Below, piece by piece: positions 51,485 to 64,000 of a stretch of DNA of 64,000 bases. The stretch covers positions 37,255,920 to 37,319,919 of the forward strand of contig OW386285.2 in NCBI GenBank assembly GCA_936432065.2. Reading direction: 5' to 3'. Under the pieces are notes generated by a model, which made no database searches, was not told the origin of the DNA, and saw only the letters and a program-made list of their open reading frames with translations. Source of the stretch: Rutpela maculata (taxonomy: Eukaryota; Arthropoda; Insecta; Coleoptera; Cerambycidae). Made by a program: the position numbers and the translations under genes. Each line of letters starts with the position of its first letter. Positions within the stretch are counted from its first letter, which is position 1.

Positions 51485-52052
51485 AAACCGCTGCCCAAGG
51501 AATCACTACTTCCACATCCAGATTCTCTATCCATGTCACTCACAACGAAAAAACTTTGTATGTGAAAATAATTGTTTATGGAACTTTAATAATATAATAT
51601 TTGAAATCTTCTACCCCAAAAACCCATAAAACGATGCCCCACATCGGTGGTGGGGTGGGGGTGGTGATAGAAGGGTGGTAGTGGGGAGGTGGATGGAGTA
51701 AAAAATATTTTGAGGTTTCTGGTTCCTGCTTGATTTACATTTACCCCAAATTTACCCCCCAACCCTTCGACGGAGGAACAAGATGAAAATATAATCTAGT
51801 TCTAGATCTCGTTAAAGTACATATGTGTACCAAATTTCAAGTCAATATCTCACCCGGTTCCAGAGTAAACGTGCGCACAAAAAAAGTTACAGACAGACAG
51901 ACCGACAGACAGACAGACCGACAGACAGACAGAAAATTTTTTTTCACTCAAACTTAAAATCTCGACGTTTCATGACATTTTAAGCCTATTTGGACAATAA
52001 AAATTTTTTAAAATTTTTTTGTCGTTACTATACTTCCACTGGACGTGGAAGT
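51485..52052. mobile_element. non-autonomous transposon family, copy C (reversed)
   Basis: Reverse orientation of the 9433-10123 family, from AAAAACCGCTGCCCAAGG to GGACGTGGAAGT, with an expanded CAGACAGAC microsatellite at 51890-51930. Confidence 0.75.
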
Positions 52053-52406
52053 AAAATATTTGCAGATGAATCCAATATGCACGGTTGTCCATTGAATTCT
52101 ATAAACTTGTAAAAAAATGGGGGTAACTTTTACCGATTATTAACTGACTGCAACTTGGTACAACGAAAGATTATTGGTCCTATTACGCAATTATTTAATT
52201 TGCAGACAATGCACACATGGACGAAAACCACAATGGAGTGTCAAAATTTTGCGAAATCCGTTTGATATCTCTCCGTCCGCGATATGCCCAAAAAATAACT
52301 ATCTACCGTCTTCAACTTGGCACAAAGAAAGATTACTGGGTTAAATACGCAATTATTCAATTTGCAGACAATTCCCACATGCACTAGAGCCACAATAGTG
52401 TCAGAA

Positions 52407-53846
52407 CCATAGACATAAGACATATAGACCGAGCCACTAATGCAGATTTGCCGAGAAGCATGTTTCCGACATGTGCAAAATGCTTGACTTTTCTATCTTT
52501 GTTGTCAACCCGTATTTATTGATAGGCTCACTCTCTCCCAGAACGCTTGACGTATTTCTCCCACTACACGAGATTTTGCTTCTGTTGCGTACGTCCTTGC
52601 TTGAACCGACAACCTGCAATTTTTTCATTTTTCATTTGGGAATGTTGCGCATGATATTATTTAATTTATGATTATTTTATTATTTAGTTTACTTTAGTTG
52701 GTGATTTAAAAGAGTGATATTCTTATTGTGAAACAATGGTGTTGTGTCTGTGAAACTACGTCGTCTACACGGCAACCTGAAATTTCATTCCATAGGTAAA
52801 GTTTTATAAGTACCTATTATTTTTTAAATATTTTAATTGATTCGATGAAAATAAGTTGAACATAAGTAAAAATAGAGGGTGCTCCAAAATCGAGTATTTT
52901 AATTATTTATACAGCCTGTTAAAAAATATTAAGATTAGACCTAAAAGTGCGTGAATCCTAATGCTTGATAATGGGCAGCCCATGTCATTTTCAAATTATA
53001 ATTTTTGTTTAAACACGTATAAAAAAGGATAAATAAATTTGTACATATAGTCATTCATTATTTTGTGCTTTAACATCTACATATAATTTAGTAACATTTT
53101 TAGTAAACAATTTTAAATTATTAGAAAGTATTGTACGCACGTAGTCCATCGCTAAAAGTTGATTTTTGTAAGAAGGGTACATGAAAAAACATTTTTTAAT
53201 TGCTATAAAGTAATTAAAACATAGTACATTATTTTAAGATTTAAGCAAAAGTGCATAAAATTAATAAATTAACAGGTAGGTATAATGACTTCTATATTCT
53301 TAAAACACTACTAAAGATTAGGCAAATATTTATTAGAAAGACTTTATATTATATATATTATATGTCACAAGAAGTTGAGTTACATTATAAAATTATGTAT
53401 GAGGTCATCTGTAGTATAAAGTATTCTAATTAATTGTTTTATCTGCACATATAAATTCAACTCTTGAAATCAATAATATCCATTGAATTTATATAAATAA
53501 ATATTCATTTATGCGTTATAAATTCAAGTTATCGCTGAAATAAACAGCGATTTAATAAAAAAAAAATGAGCATTACTAGGGATCGAACCGTCTGCATAAA
53601 GAAACCAGAATTGTGACTCATTTCAACTTGACGTTCGGACACACTCCTTGTGATGTGTTCTGTAGAAGTCGTTATTATAAACAGAACACTTTTCCTTCCA
53701 CCAAGAATCTGCTCGTTTCTATGAAAAAGATAAACTATAGCAAGTACTCATATGCGAAAGAGATAGCGCGAACAGATTATGTCGTTGATATGTTGGCGAC
53801 ATAGCTTCTTAAACCATCGCGCGGTCTATATGTCTTATGTCTATGG
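52407..53846. mobile_element. TIR transposon, TSD TCAGAA, 1440 bp
   Basis: 25-bp perfect inverted ends (CCATAGACATAAGACATATA... and reverse) are flanked by TCAGAA at 52401-52406 and 53847-53852. It contains a tRNA-like B-box region (GGTTCGATCC on the minus strand, near 53580). No transposase is recognised. Confidence 0.85.
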
Positions 53847-54329
53847 TCAGAACTCAGCGAATTCCGTTTGATATCTCTGTGTATGCGATATGCACCAAAA
53901 ACAACTCTTTACCATCTGCAACACGAAATTGTATAAGCTAACTTATCCAAGTATATTTTTGTCGCATGGGCAGACAACATGCAGATGCGCACTGACCAGA
54001 ATTAGTACTGTTATTCGATAAAGTTGGTCGATAATTCGCGTCTTAGTTTAATTCATTTCAATTGAAAAAATATTATTTTATTAAAATTGTACTTAACAAA
54101 AATCTTTACATAATATCCTAATAATAATAATTGAAGACACAAGTGGATGAAGAGTCTATGTGACATATTCGAAAAAAAAACGAGTTTTTTATTTGAATGA
54201 AGGCTGTAAGTACACGAAATTCCCTCAGGCACATTACATTTGTTTCTAATGCAAAAATATCTGTTTTATAAATTTATAAAGGATCTATCTTCTGTTGAAA
54301 TTGGTAGGTTGTTAAAAACTTGAGATCAG

Positions 54330-54850
54330 TTATCTCAAAATCACTTTGTTGTTACATATACATATACATATACATCCACTTGTGTCTTCAATTATTATTT
54401 TAAAAAAATTTTGTTCGCCTTCGGTTTCTTCTTCAACATCATCACTCTCAACCACTGATTCCTGGAACGTTTTCCAATAATCCTCAGTGAAATCATACAT
54501 TTCTTCCTCGCTGTCATTGATATATTCTAAAAACAAGTTTTCTTCATCTGAATCATCATCAGCATATTGTTGTCGGTGAGCATTATTTGTTCGTTATCCT
54601 CCTCGACCACATTGTTATTCGTAATTGCGACTGTAATTTAAAAATTAATCAGCATTTGAAATTCATTGGAATTAACAAGAAAACTATAGTATTTTCGTAC
54701 CGTTGTCGTTATCAGCTACAAAAATTTCTTTGACGGTTTGTGGCATTTCATCTCCATCAAACCAGTTAAATTTAATATTGGAGTCCTCCGATTTGCACCG
54801 GCCATACTCCTCAACTTTTAAGCTCGATGGCTTATGCTCCATATTTTTGC
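54330..54850 (-). pseudogene. decayed acidic protein fragment inside the large inverted repeat
   Basis: The minus strand reads KFNWFDGDEMPQTVKEIFV upstream, then a possible GT-AG gap, then an acidic stretch (ENLFLEYINDSEEEMYDFTE). Frames do not join cleanly. It may be what is left of a transposase-like gene of the surrounding element, but I do not recognise it. Confidence 0.35.
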
Positions 54851-56419
54851 CACATATATTGTCCTACGGTACTGTTGCTCCAATTCTCAGAAACATGGAG
54901 GGAGCATGCAAGCATCAAAGTAATTTTTTTTTTTTACTTTTCCATATCATTGACAACAGAGAAGTTACGCGTGGACAGATGCAATCTGAATATAAAACAT
55001 TATATATTTTTTCCTATTCTTTACAATAATTAGTAGATTAAATTAATAAAAAAAAAGCGAAATACGAACCTTGCTGTATTCACAGAAGAGTGCTTCAGCA
55101 AACCATTTTGTTTTGTTCACATGAAATCTTAAATGATTTCCAAACGTCTAACTAATCTTTCAGCTTATCGAAACTAGTCGAGAGTTGCACGTTGCGCTTC
55201 CACATTGTGCCTGCTAGAGCCTCCTGTAAGTGGGCTAGTATTGTTAGTGGCCTATAGTTTGAGATCAAATATATGGCTCTCGTGCATGTGCGCATTGTCT
55301 GCAAATTAAATAATTGCATATTTAAACCAGTAATCTTTCTATGTGCCAAGTTGCAGACGGTAGATAGTTGTTTTTTGGTAGATATGGCGAACGGAGAGAT
55401 ATCAAACTCATTTTGCCAAATTTTGACACTTTGTTGTGACTCTCGTGCATGTGCGCATTGTCTGCAAACTAAAAAATTGCACATTTGAATCAATAATCTT
55501 TCATTGTATCAAGTTGCAGACAGTAAATCATTGGTAAAAGTTACCCCCATTTTTTTACACAAATACGTTAGGCGGCAAGTGCTTTGTACACATTTAATCT
55601 ATATGCAAATAATTCTTTATCGAAGCTCTATTTTTAAATCATGTTTTCTTTTTAGTTGCAGATGGTAAAAAATTGTTCAAAGTTGTAAAAAAAAATAACA
55701 AGTTGACATGCGCACGATATGGTGATGTGCATATCGTAAACGTCTGCACCTTTCCCCTACTAGTCTTCACGAACCAGAATCATCATTTTGTATTGTTTGC
55801 AGATGGTAAATTATCATTTTTTTAACTAAAATTTGATACATTTTGGAGTACCCTGTATAAGGTTTGATGCATGACAAAACCCATACAGCACACCAAATAA
55901 CGATTACGATGTGTTCGCATTGTGACGATGTATCTAGGTGCAGAAAATGTGCTAGGTTTACACATTGTAGGCACACACGTATGCACAAAGGTTAAACGTC
56001 CGCCTCACAATGTAGCCACAGTATACCATTTACATATACACAAATAATTTGATCCACAGTGTGTTATCGGATGCACAGTGATTGACTTCCTAATGTTTCA
56101 GACGAATGACGTCTTATGCTAGACGTTAATTTGACGTCTTTTTCAGGTTATATTTGGTAATCCCCCCACAGGTTTTTAGCAATGGGAACATATAAAACTA
56201 CATACTAGTTAGTGAGTCTACTTGATAAAAATAAAGTAATTAATGCATAAATACGTTTTGTCCTATGAATTTATTTGTTAGCCATCCATATAATTTTATT
56301 TACATTAACTATCTAATATTGTTTACCATCACTCCAATTTCTTCTCACAAGGGTTGCCTGCGAATTATAATGTTTATTAAGTTATTAAATTCATTTTTAC
56401 TTACCTTTGCCAATTGCGG

Positions 56420-56500
56420 TGGGTAGGGGTCGAACCTACATGTCTCTGTTGTCCGTATTACAGTACTGACGCTTCTACCAACTGAGCTATCGTGGTGACT
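56420..56500 (-). tRNA. degenerate tRNA-like sequence (Tyr GTA-like anticodon)
   Basis: On the minus strand: A-box TAGCTCAGTTGGTAGAAGC, anticodon loop CTGTAAT and a perfect T-arm GTAGG TTCGACC CCTAC. The acceptor ends do not pair, so it is a tRNA pseudogene or the head of a tRNA-derived repeat. Confidence 0.5.
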
Positions 56501-56994
56501 GTTATTTCGGATGCTAAAAGCAGTATTTATGATGTGTATGAAGTCTTTATTATGTGTGAAATTGAATTTCTAACCTTATTTAAAATATATGAAAATCTTT
56601 CAAGTTCTCTTTTTTTTTTCTATTTTTTTACGTGTTCCCAAACCTGAATTTATCGAGTTACTAGTATTTTTATTTATTTATAATTATTAAGAAGAACTTA
56701 TTTAATTTAATTAAACTGCCACCAGTGTCACCTGAGTTAAAAATTAAAGTTTTAAGTTGAAGTACTTATACAAACCTGGGAAACGTGTTGGAGAAAAAAC
56801 GGTCAGGTATAATATATCATCTACAACATAAATAGAATATTTAAAGGTCTAAAACAGACCTAAAATTGAAAAGATGTATATTCGTACATCGGTTTTATAA
56901 GCAATTATTACCTTGAAAAAAACAACTAAAAGTTTTTTTGCAATTATTTTAACAAAAAAAAAAAAAAGACAGAGTGAGCACGGATCGAACCGCG

Positions 56995-57192
56995 TACACT
57001 TCCCGACAAATAAAACTAGGACACTTTATTTTAGTTCTGTAAAATAGCCTTTGACAATTCAGTTTTGACAATTGTTGATTTGTCAGAAATTATTATTTTT
57101 AATTTCCACAATGCCAAGATCGATTTACATAACTAAAAAATACAGTTTTCAATGAACAAGAGTTGTCCTACTTTTATTTGTCGGGAAGTGTA
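56995..57192. mobile_element. mariner-type MITE (TA target site) inside a tRNA-like sequence
   Basis: 28-bp near-perfect inverted ends (CACTTCCCGACAAATAAAA...), bounded by TA on each side. It interrupts a tRNA-like sequence with GGTTCGATCC on the minus strand (56975-56994 and 57193-57240). Confidence 0.75.
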
Positions 57193-58200
57193 CCTCTTGA
57201 CTCGCCGCTTAATGTTTAACTCACTCAACCACTGACTTCTGTTTGAATATCTGCTAAAAGACTTTATAGTAGAACACGCAACGGCTAGATTTTGCTTTTT
57301 AATGCATTTTAATCTAATTTTATTATTAAAAGAACTCGATATCTTTAAAACTGCCGAATCTTTGCAAACTTTTTCGAATATAAATTATTTTGGATATTGT
57401 TAAAAAACAAAAATACCTGCTATATGTGTGGCTATGACCACTCTTACAGAGGAAAGAGGACACATGAGATACACATGGCCGGTACGCTCACGCTGACGCT
57501 TTGCGCGCGCACACTGTTCCATGCTCGAATAGTCGAATGTAGACACGACAAGACACAACTAAAAAGTGTATATTACATATATAGTTATTTGTATCATGTG
57601 TATATATCGCACTTTTATGTGGTGTATGCAATAGGCACAAGTATTATATAAAGCATCACACATACATATGACTTAAATCTTGTAGGCATCTTCTACGGAC
57701 GTCAAATTTCAACATTCTAATGATCCTTCTTTACGTTGTATAAAAATGTTTAGAATCTTGAGTGCATACGGTATACAATTATTAAACATTGTATCACATA
57801 ATTCTGTCAATATAAACATAAGTGTATCTCATATGTGTACGCCAGTACTAGTTTAACAATTAGATCCACCTTAACATATTTTGTTTCTCATGTGTATATC
57901 TTGTAGAGACGTAATTACAATTGGACGTGCTGTTTGGGAACTGTCTGCAAAAGCGCTTCCGACATATTTTTATTCCTTTAATTTCGTATTATGAACTTTG
58001 CAGACGGTAATTTATTAGTTGAAAACATTGTTTTTTTATGCAAACCGGAAATCGTTTCCTACATCCCGTGCATGCGTGCAAACCTTGAAAGTACCAAAAA
58101 TTGAGCTTTATTGTATACATAATACCGACTAAATTACTTGCAGACGCTGATTTTTCTGTCACCATCTACTAGTCTATTTTTATATGACCTGACGGGTAGA

Positions 58201-61200
58201 CTATACGTTCCAAAAATAAATTAGTAATAGGTACTCTTTTAAATATTGAATATTTAAATTCACCCCTTAGGGGTGAGAGCAAGTATCCGGACCATATAGT
58301 AACTGAAGATGATACCTTTTACTACAATAATAACCCATAAAAAATATATCATTACATATGAAGTTATTCTGAAATTTTTCATATTTTCTTACCGATTGGT
58401 ACTGTACTAATAGTTTACTTTACGTTTTCTGATTTGCACTCATATGACATGCAACAAATTCGATTGAAATAAAATTTATATAACTGTGAGATATCATCAA
58501 AGACGAAAATTGTTTAAAGAATTACGAAACATATTTTTTGTGACTTATTTTATAGATTGAAATTCTAACTTTTCTTTATACCCTCTGACCATGAAAATTT
58601 TCTCCTGCGGGGCTTTTCCAATTTTACTTTCATTATTGTTATTATGTATGAGTCAGCAGAAACATTTTGCTGCATTTACCTCCTATGTAACTCATAATGA
58701 AGATAATTATACTTCATAGTAGGAATAAAAATAAGATAAAAAGGGCTGTAAACACTTTATTTTCTAGATAAATACCTAAATTATAAAAATATCAATTGCA
58801 CTATTTCAGTCAATTTTCTTACAGTTTTCACTATTGCACTTGCCCGTTAATGTCAACTTGCCGTTTTCTTCTCAACTTATATTTTGACTAACCTAAGTTA
58901 ATTCTAGTTCTTTACTGGAACAGTAATTATCTACTCCCCTAAAACTCGCTAGATGAGAATAACTTAGTTTGCCTAAAATATAAAGTAAAAGAAAGGCAAT
59001 TAATAGTTACTCATACAATTCTTAGATTTATTACAGTTTCTTTTTTTAAGCAATAAATACAATTATATTAAATGTTTTATTAAATTATTATTAAACAACA
59101 ATATTACAATCTTATCTAAAATAACAGCAAATAACAGTAAATAAATATATAAATAAAGATACATACATGAAATTCTTAAATACATTTTGCATATTTTGTG
59201 AACTGCTTTCTACTATTTCTCCATATTTATCATAATAAGTAGGTATATGTAAAATCTTTCAGATAGAGGAAAAGTAAATCTTGAGTGTATTGTTTATGGA
59301 TTAGGTATCTTATGGTTATTCATATTGATGATGTGACTTTCAGAGGAATCACTGTCTCTTGCACAGTTTTCACATTTTCGCTTACACTTTCCCTTGTGTT
59401 GTATTATGTATTGAGTGAGGAGCCTCTGGACTCTGTTTTTTGAAAGTAAAAAATGCAAAATTTAGGGAATTACGTAGGTTAAGGGCCTCAACGAAAATTT
59501 ACAAAATATTTTAGAATGAATGCAAAATTCAGTTTTCATATACAGGGTGTAATTAGTTTCATGTGATTAAGAAAAACTGGTAATGGGGACTGAGTAGATA
59601 AACAAAAAACCTATATGGATTTTTCCTCTAGAGGCGCTTTGAAAAAACTGACCTAGGTCAAGAATTTGAATGTTAAGGTAGGAGATATTTGAGAACCACT
59701 GCTTTTCTGACATGTAGTTCCGAATCATAGAAATTCCTAATTTACTTTCAAACAGTCATAAAAAGTGTAATGATTACCGACTTGTGCCCTTGTTGTAGAA
59801 CCTCCCAGAATTGTCCTAGGTCGAAGCCAAAATAAAATTTCGACTTAGGTAAAAAATTCACTTAAAGGCATCTTAGATCATAACATAAAAGTCTGAAGGG
59901 CTCCAGAGCCACAAACTAGCCCAAAAGGACCGTCATGAGTTCGTTAAGACATTAGGCACGACCAGGTGAAAATCCGAATTTTCACTTGATTACGATTTGG
60001 TCCAGGCTCGGAGAGTGAACGTATAATGTGGTCATGGACAAATGAATCAAAAATAAAAGTATAATTTTTTATTCCTCCACTGAAGACAATGACCATGAAG
60101 GTGCAGTCATTATGTATACAGTTGGAAAGACTGAATATAAAATTTTAACTATGTAACATTAAAAAGGGTAAAATCGACAAATATGGCGAAGGCGCGTAGC
60201 GTCTATAGGCACATATCGGCAAAATATCAGTGAAAATGGACAAGGCCGGTTTCTCGCATAAAACAAGTTTGGATTCACCCAGCGACTCATAATTTGGTCA
60301 ATGGTCAATACAAAGCGATGGTAGGAAAGCCCAATGCAGGGCTTTCCAAATAATAAACTTATAGAGAAAACCGCCTTTTTATGCAAAAATTACAAAACTT
60401 CCTAAGCGTAAAACCCCTCATCATCTGTAAATAGATGAAATCACATCTTGAAAGAGCGTCGTAGTGCAGCCTTGACCTATTACTTGTCTATCGAGTTATA
60501 TTTTACCTCGAACCACGGTAGTGAGTTCTTCTACACTCTCAACGCCATGCGGTCTCAAACAAAGAAGCACGGCACTTTGTTGGGACCGCATTAGCGTGTT
60601 GATAATAAATCCTACCCTAATTTTCTAGCAGTTCTCAAACATTATTACTAATAATTTTCGAATTTTTGTTTGTTTTTTTTTTTCTCCAAAGTTATGTTAT
60701 ATACGGTTCTTTTGTTTGTCTAGTCATTCCCCACTACTACATTCTTTTAATTACACCCCGTAGCCTGACGTCTATATACCACTAGAGCTGACAAAGAGAA
60801 AAGAGGGAGCAAAACAAAAAAAGATAGTTTTTCATTGTTTGTTTTGTTAGATTCAGTTTTACCAGTCAAATAATTTGACACGCGTAGTATTTCAAAGCAA
60901 GTTTATATGCACTAGTCATTGTAAAATAATGTTTAAATTTATGTACTCAAGTTTTTAAGCAGTTTATGGACGTCCCCAAATTTTGCTGATTTAGAAAAAA
61001 TAGTTAAGTTTCTTTTAGCCTCGCCAAAGAGGTCACCTACCTTTACAGTTACATGCTAAAAAAATAACAAAGTAAATATTAGATATGTAAAGACCAACTG
61101 AAATTATTGTGGTAATTTTTCTGCTATTCTCATATTAATCATACAAATAATACTGTATGCTAAATGCGAGGATTTTTTTTTTTTAATTTTCAAGAACAAA

Positions 61201-61203
61201 TAT
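58201..61203. other. repeat-poor stretch, no gene seen
   Basis: AT-rich, with an isolated TACAGGGTGTAATTAG motif at about 59544 and an imperfect hairpin at 60538-60602 (CAACGCCATGCGGTC / GACCGCATTAGCGTGTTG). No convincing exon or open frame. Confidence 0.5.
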
Positions 61204-62765
61204 ATCCTGTTCAAAAATAGTCCAGTCAATGAAAGAGTTGTAGAGAACATTGAGGAGGGGAATGTGTTGGGGGTAGTTATGAGGTAAACATACTAAAAGT
61301 CCCCTCACCTAGCCCCGCCGCTTCAGGGGGGGCTAGGGAAAGGTCCTTTTTTCGATTCTTCGCTAATAACTGGGAAACGATGCGTTGCACGGAAAAAGGT
61401 AATCTATGCAAAAATAAACGTAATTAAATTTCCCACAGGAATGTTTATATTCATTTTCTTCCTATGTGTTATAGTTTACGAGATATTCGCCAGCGAAAAT
61501 TGATAATCAATAAAAAAATTCAATTATGTACCTTGAATATTTCTATCAAAGCGGTTTATCGTGGTCTGCTATTAAATCACAGTCACAAAACAATCTTTAT
61601 TTTACAACACTGGACGTATTTACTAATGTAATATTTTATCGAAATCTATACATTTCCTTAAATAAACAGTGTGACTCACTTAAAATGAAGATACCCTTAT
61701 AAATTTTTCATTTTGTTTCCGATTTGAACCAAATTTTACTCAAGTATAGAGCAAACTAGGATCTACTTATGACCGAAATCATTCGCCTGCTATAAAGGCA
61801 AAGCCACTTGCGCTACCAAAATATGAGGAAAAAGATTAAAAATCATATTGGTGGGTCTTGACGAATTTTACGTAGCCACTACAAATTGCGGAAACTGAGG
61901 ATCCCCTTTGCCAGATGAGCTTATGTATGAGAAATCCCCCATCATTAACCAAATCAAATTTTGGTGTATGTATGATTGTGGCGCCGATCAGATGCATTTT
62001 TTAGAATTTCTGACATTCAAAATGTTTTATTTTTTTCAGCATATTTTGGTACTGCAGGTGGTTTGGCCTTTGTAGAAGCCGAATGTCTTTCTGGTCATAA
62101 GTAGATTCTAATTTGTTCTATACTTGAGTAAAATTTGATTCAAATCGGAAACAAAATAAAAAAGTTATAAGGGTATTTTCATTTTAAGTGAGTCACATTG
62201 CATATTTAAGGAAATGTATTATAGATTTCGACAAAATATTACGTTAGTAAATACGTCGAGAGTTGTAAAATAAAGATTGTTTTGTGACTGTGATTTATTA
62301 GCAGACCATGGTATACTGCTTTGATAGAAATATTCAAGGTACATAATTGATTTTTTTTATATACAATTAATTATTTTTTATTTATTTCCTTTTATCATGA
62401 TTAGAGAATATTATTTAGATTTTTTTTTTTATTAATCATCGATTTTCGCTGGCGAGTATCTTGGAAACTACAACACATAGGAAGAAAATGAATATAAACA
62501 TTCTGGTGTAAAATTTAATTATGTTTAATTTTGCATACATTAACTTTTTCCATACGACGCATCGTTTCCGAGTTATAAGCGAAGAATCGAATAAAGGAAC
62601 CGTTCCACCCCCCTCCCCCCCTGAACCGGCGGGGCTAGGGGCGCGGACTTTTAGTATTTTTACCTCCTAACTACCCCTAGCACATCCCTGAAGAGGAAAA
62701 TTCTCCCCTCCTAAATGTTCTCTACAATCACCTTTTGGGCATTCATTGATTGGACTAAAAAAGAA
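61204..62765. mobile_element. long-TIR (foldback) element, ~600-bp arms
   Basis: Left end AATAGTCCAGTCAATG, right end CATTGATTGGACT. The arms (61204-61830 and 62040-62765) are extended reverse complements (TGTAGAGAACATT, CTTCCTATGTGTT, CAGTCACAAAACAATCTTTA). No coding region in the short centre. Confidence 0.8.
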
Positions 62766-64000
62766 ATCTACAAAATAGTGAAATCGAAATCGAAATAAAA
62801 TAGTATTACTGGAAAATAACCTCTAAGACGGTAACGTTAAAGGAACAGTTCGAGGCTAAATAGAAAGTAAACGAGGAGAAGATAAATAAATACGTTGTAT
62901 TTGGCTGACATGTCGGAAATGGAATCTATTCCATTTCCAAAGAGAACTGTTGACATTTTCATTTTAAGCAATGCTAATTTTGTTAAAGTTCTTCTGTTAA
63001 CATTTTAGTAGCCAGGTTGAACAAGAATCCATGAAACACTTCGTGTCCATTTAACTCTATTTAATAATTAACAAGTTAATTGCCAAGCTAAATTTTGGAA
63101 ATTATTGCTAATTCTCAATTTTTTTCTTTCCTGCCGCCTTCCTCTTTTGTTAAAATTTTTGCCCGATTCCAATTTATTTTATGTTTGTTTTTCTAAACGT
63201 GTTCATAAATCTCTTAATTTTATATCCTTCCTTGTACAATTACTCTCTTTACCTAATTCCGATTATTTTCAGTATTAATGAAAGTTATACTGAAAAAGTT
63301 TTCAGTTTATAGATTATTTGATAAAACCGCTTTGATAAAATGTTTTTTGCTATTCAATATTCCGTTAGTAGAAGAATTTTCAGGTACAACAAGAACCCAA
63401 TTAATGTTACATAACATTTATGAATTTTCTGAATAGTTACGCTGCTAGGAGAGTATTTCAAACGAGCAATTTTAAGATCTATATTACAGGAACAAAACTG
63501 GCATACTATGAAAGAGGGAGAATAAAATTCAGAGATCAGAGATTTGTGGACAGTGGACACGCCTGGAAAGATGAACATGGGATAATTTCTTGGATGTTGA
63601 TTATAGAAGGGAATACATATCTGACAGAAAATACAAAAAAAGTAAAATGAATAAAAAGCCACAATGGAAATTTAACAATAAATAACAGTAGAAAGGATCA
63701 TCACTGATTTTAAATTAATGTTGTACGAAACATTAAAAATTTTGGAACTACATAATATTATACCCAAATTCAGTCGTATATTCAATAGAATTTCAGTACG
63801 CAAATATTTTTTTCCACGTTGAATGAAATCATTACTTACCTCTTTGACAATATTATAAAACATATCTTATCAAGTAAAAAACAACAATATAAATACAAAA
63901 AATTCATACAATTTACAGTTTGACTAAAATCTACAAAATAATTTACTCGAAATAAAACAAAACAACCTAATGATGAGCAACATGTTCATAAGTGACTTTG
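62766..64000. other. host sequence with one unassigned 76-codon frame
   Basis: 63420-63650 (+) is open from an ATG and encodes a polar peptide (FKIYITGTKLAYYERGRIKF...) that I do not recognise. It could be an exon or chance. The rest is AT-rich without visible features. Confidence 0.3.

Larger units (their letters stand above)
55881..57934. mobile_element. ~2-kb insertion splitting the right arm
   Basis: The arm sequence that is continuous at 51210-51250 is broken here between GATGCATGACA and CTGTCTGCAAAAGCG. Short inverted ends CCCATACAGCAC and GTGCTGTTTGGG. It contains tRNA-like sequences and a nested mariner-type MITE; no coding gene recognised. Confidence 0.6.
50960..58200. repeat. large inverted repeat with GCAGACGGTA-type iterations and nested elements
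   Basis: Ends GACTAGTAGATG and CATCTACTAGTC. Left arm 50960-52400 matches the right-arm parts 57935-58200, 55640-55880 and 55150-55560 in reverse complement. TTTGCAGACGGTA and variants occur every 50-200 bases on both strands. Later insertions are 51485-52052 in the left arm, 52407-53846, and about 55881-57934 in the right arm. Confidence 0.7.

Noticed and set aside
56420..56500. Functional tRNA-Tyr gene
   Set aside because: Acceptor ends do not pair and the anticodon arm is irregular, although A- and B-boxes are good.

Overview
The window looks like AT-rich arthropod, probably insect, nuclear DNA: a spliced Ig-domain gene, many nested DNA transposons and foldback repeats, and non-LTR retrotransposon debris. 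At its centre, at 22717-43708 (20,992 bp), sits a large and nearly complete virus-like element. It has 151-bp terminal inverted repeats that I read as identical, and a 6-bp target duplication, TAAGTG. It is a Maverick/Polinton of the adintovirus type. It carries a protein-primed DNA polymerase B, a retrovirus-type integrase, a packaging ATPase, an adenain-like protease, penton-like and hexon-like capsid proteins, a fibre-like protein and a parvovirus-like phospholipase A2.

Layout. 1-19343 (+): the 3' part of a host gene for an Ig-domain surface protein (five exons visible, including a 24-nt microexon), ending in a GPI-type or short membrane tail; its introns are full of repeats. 19701-21448: a hAT element with a nested non-LTR fragment. 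21557-22716: foldback repeats and one arm of a host TIR element. 22717-43708: the viral element. 43709-50960: the rest of the interrupted host TIR element, small MITEs, and a broken multicopy PIN-like gene split by a hAT insertion. 50960-58200: a large inverted repeat built from a recurring GCAGACGGTA motif, with three further elements nested in it. 61204-62765: another long-TIR element.

Inside the viral element the left part is replication and regulation. Rightward polB has a C2H2 zinc-finger N-terminus, a short intron and one in-frame stop. Next come a 616-aa disordered/coiled-coil protein, a structured tRNA-like RNA candidate, tandem repeats and four small acidic or Cys-rich proteins. The right part is integration and virion: leftward ATPase, conserved unknown, fibre-like protein and integrase; rightward PLA2, protease, unknown, penton, small basic protein, hexon and unknown; then two small leftward genes. 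Both sets start from one compact bidirectional TATA region at 37.57 kb.

The most interesting points are: (1) the canonical slippery heptamer A AAA AAC two codons before the PLA2 stop, which would join PLA2 to the protease by -1 frameshifting, with a second A AAA AAT directly before the protease stop; (2) a structured, B-box-bearing minus-strand RNA candidate that ends at a T5 run, possibly analogous to adenovirus VA RNA; (3) the fresh-looking insertion, which nevertheless has a broken polymerase. All domain calls were made by eye; no database search was run.
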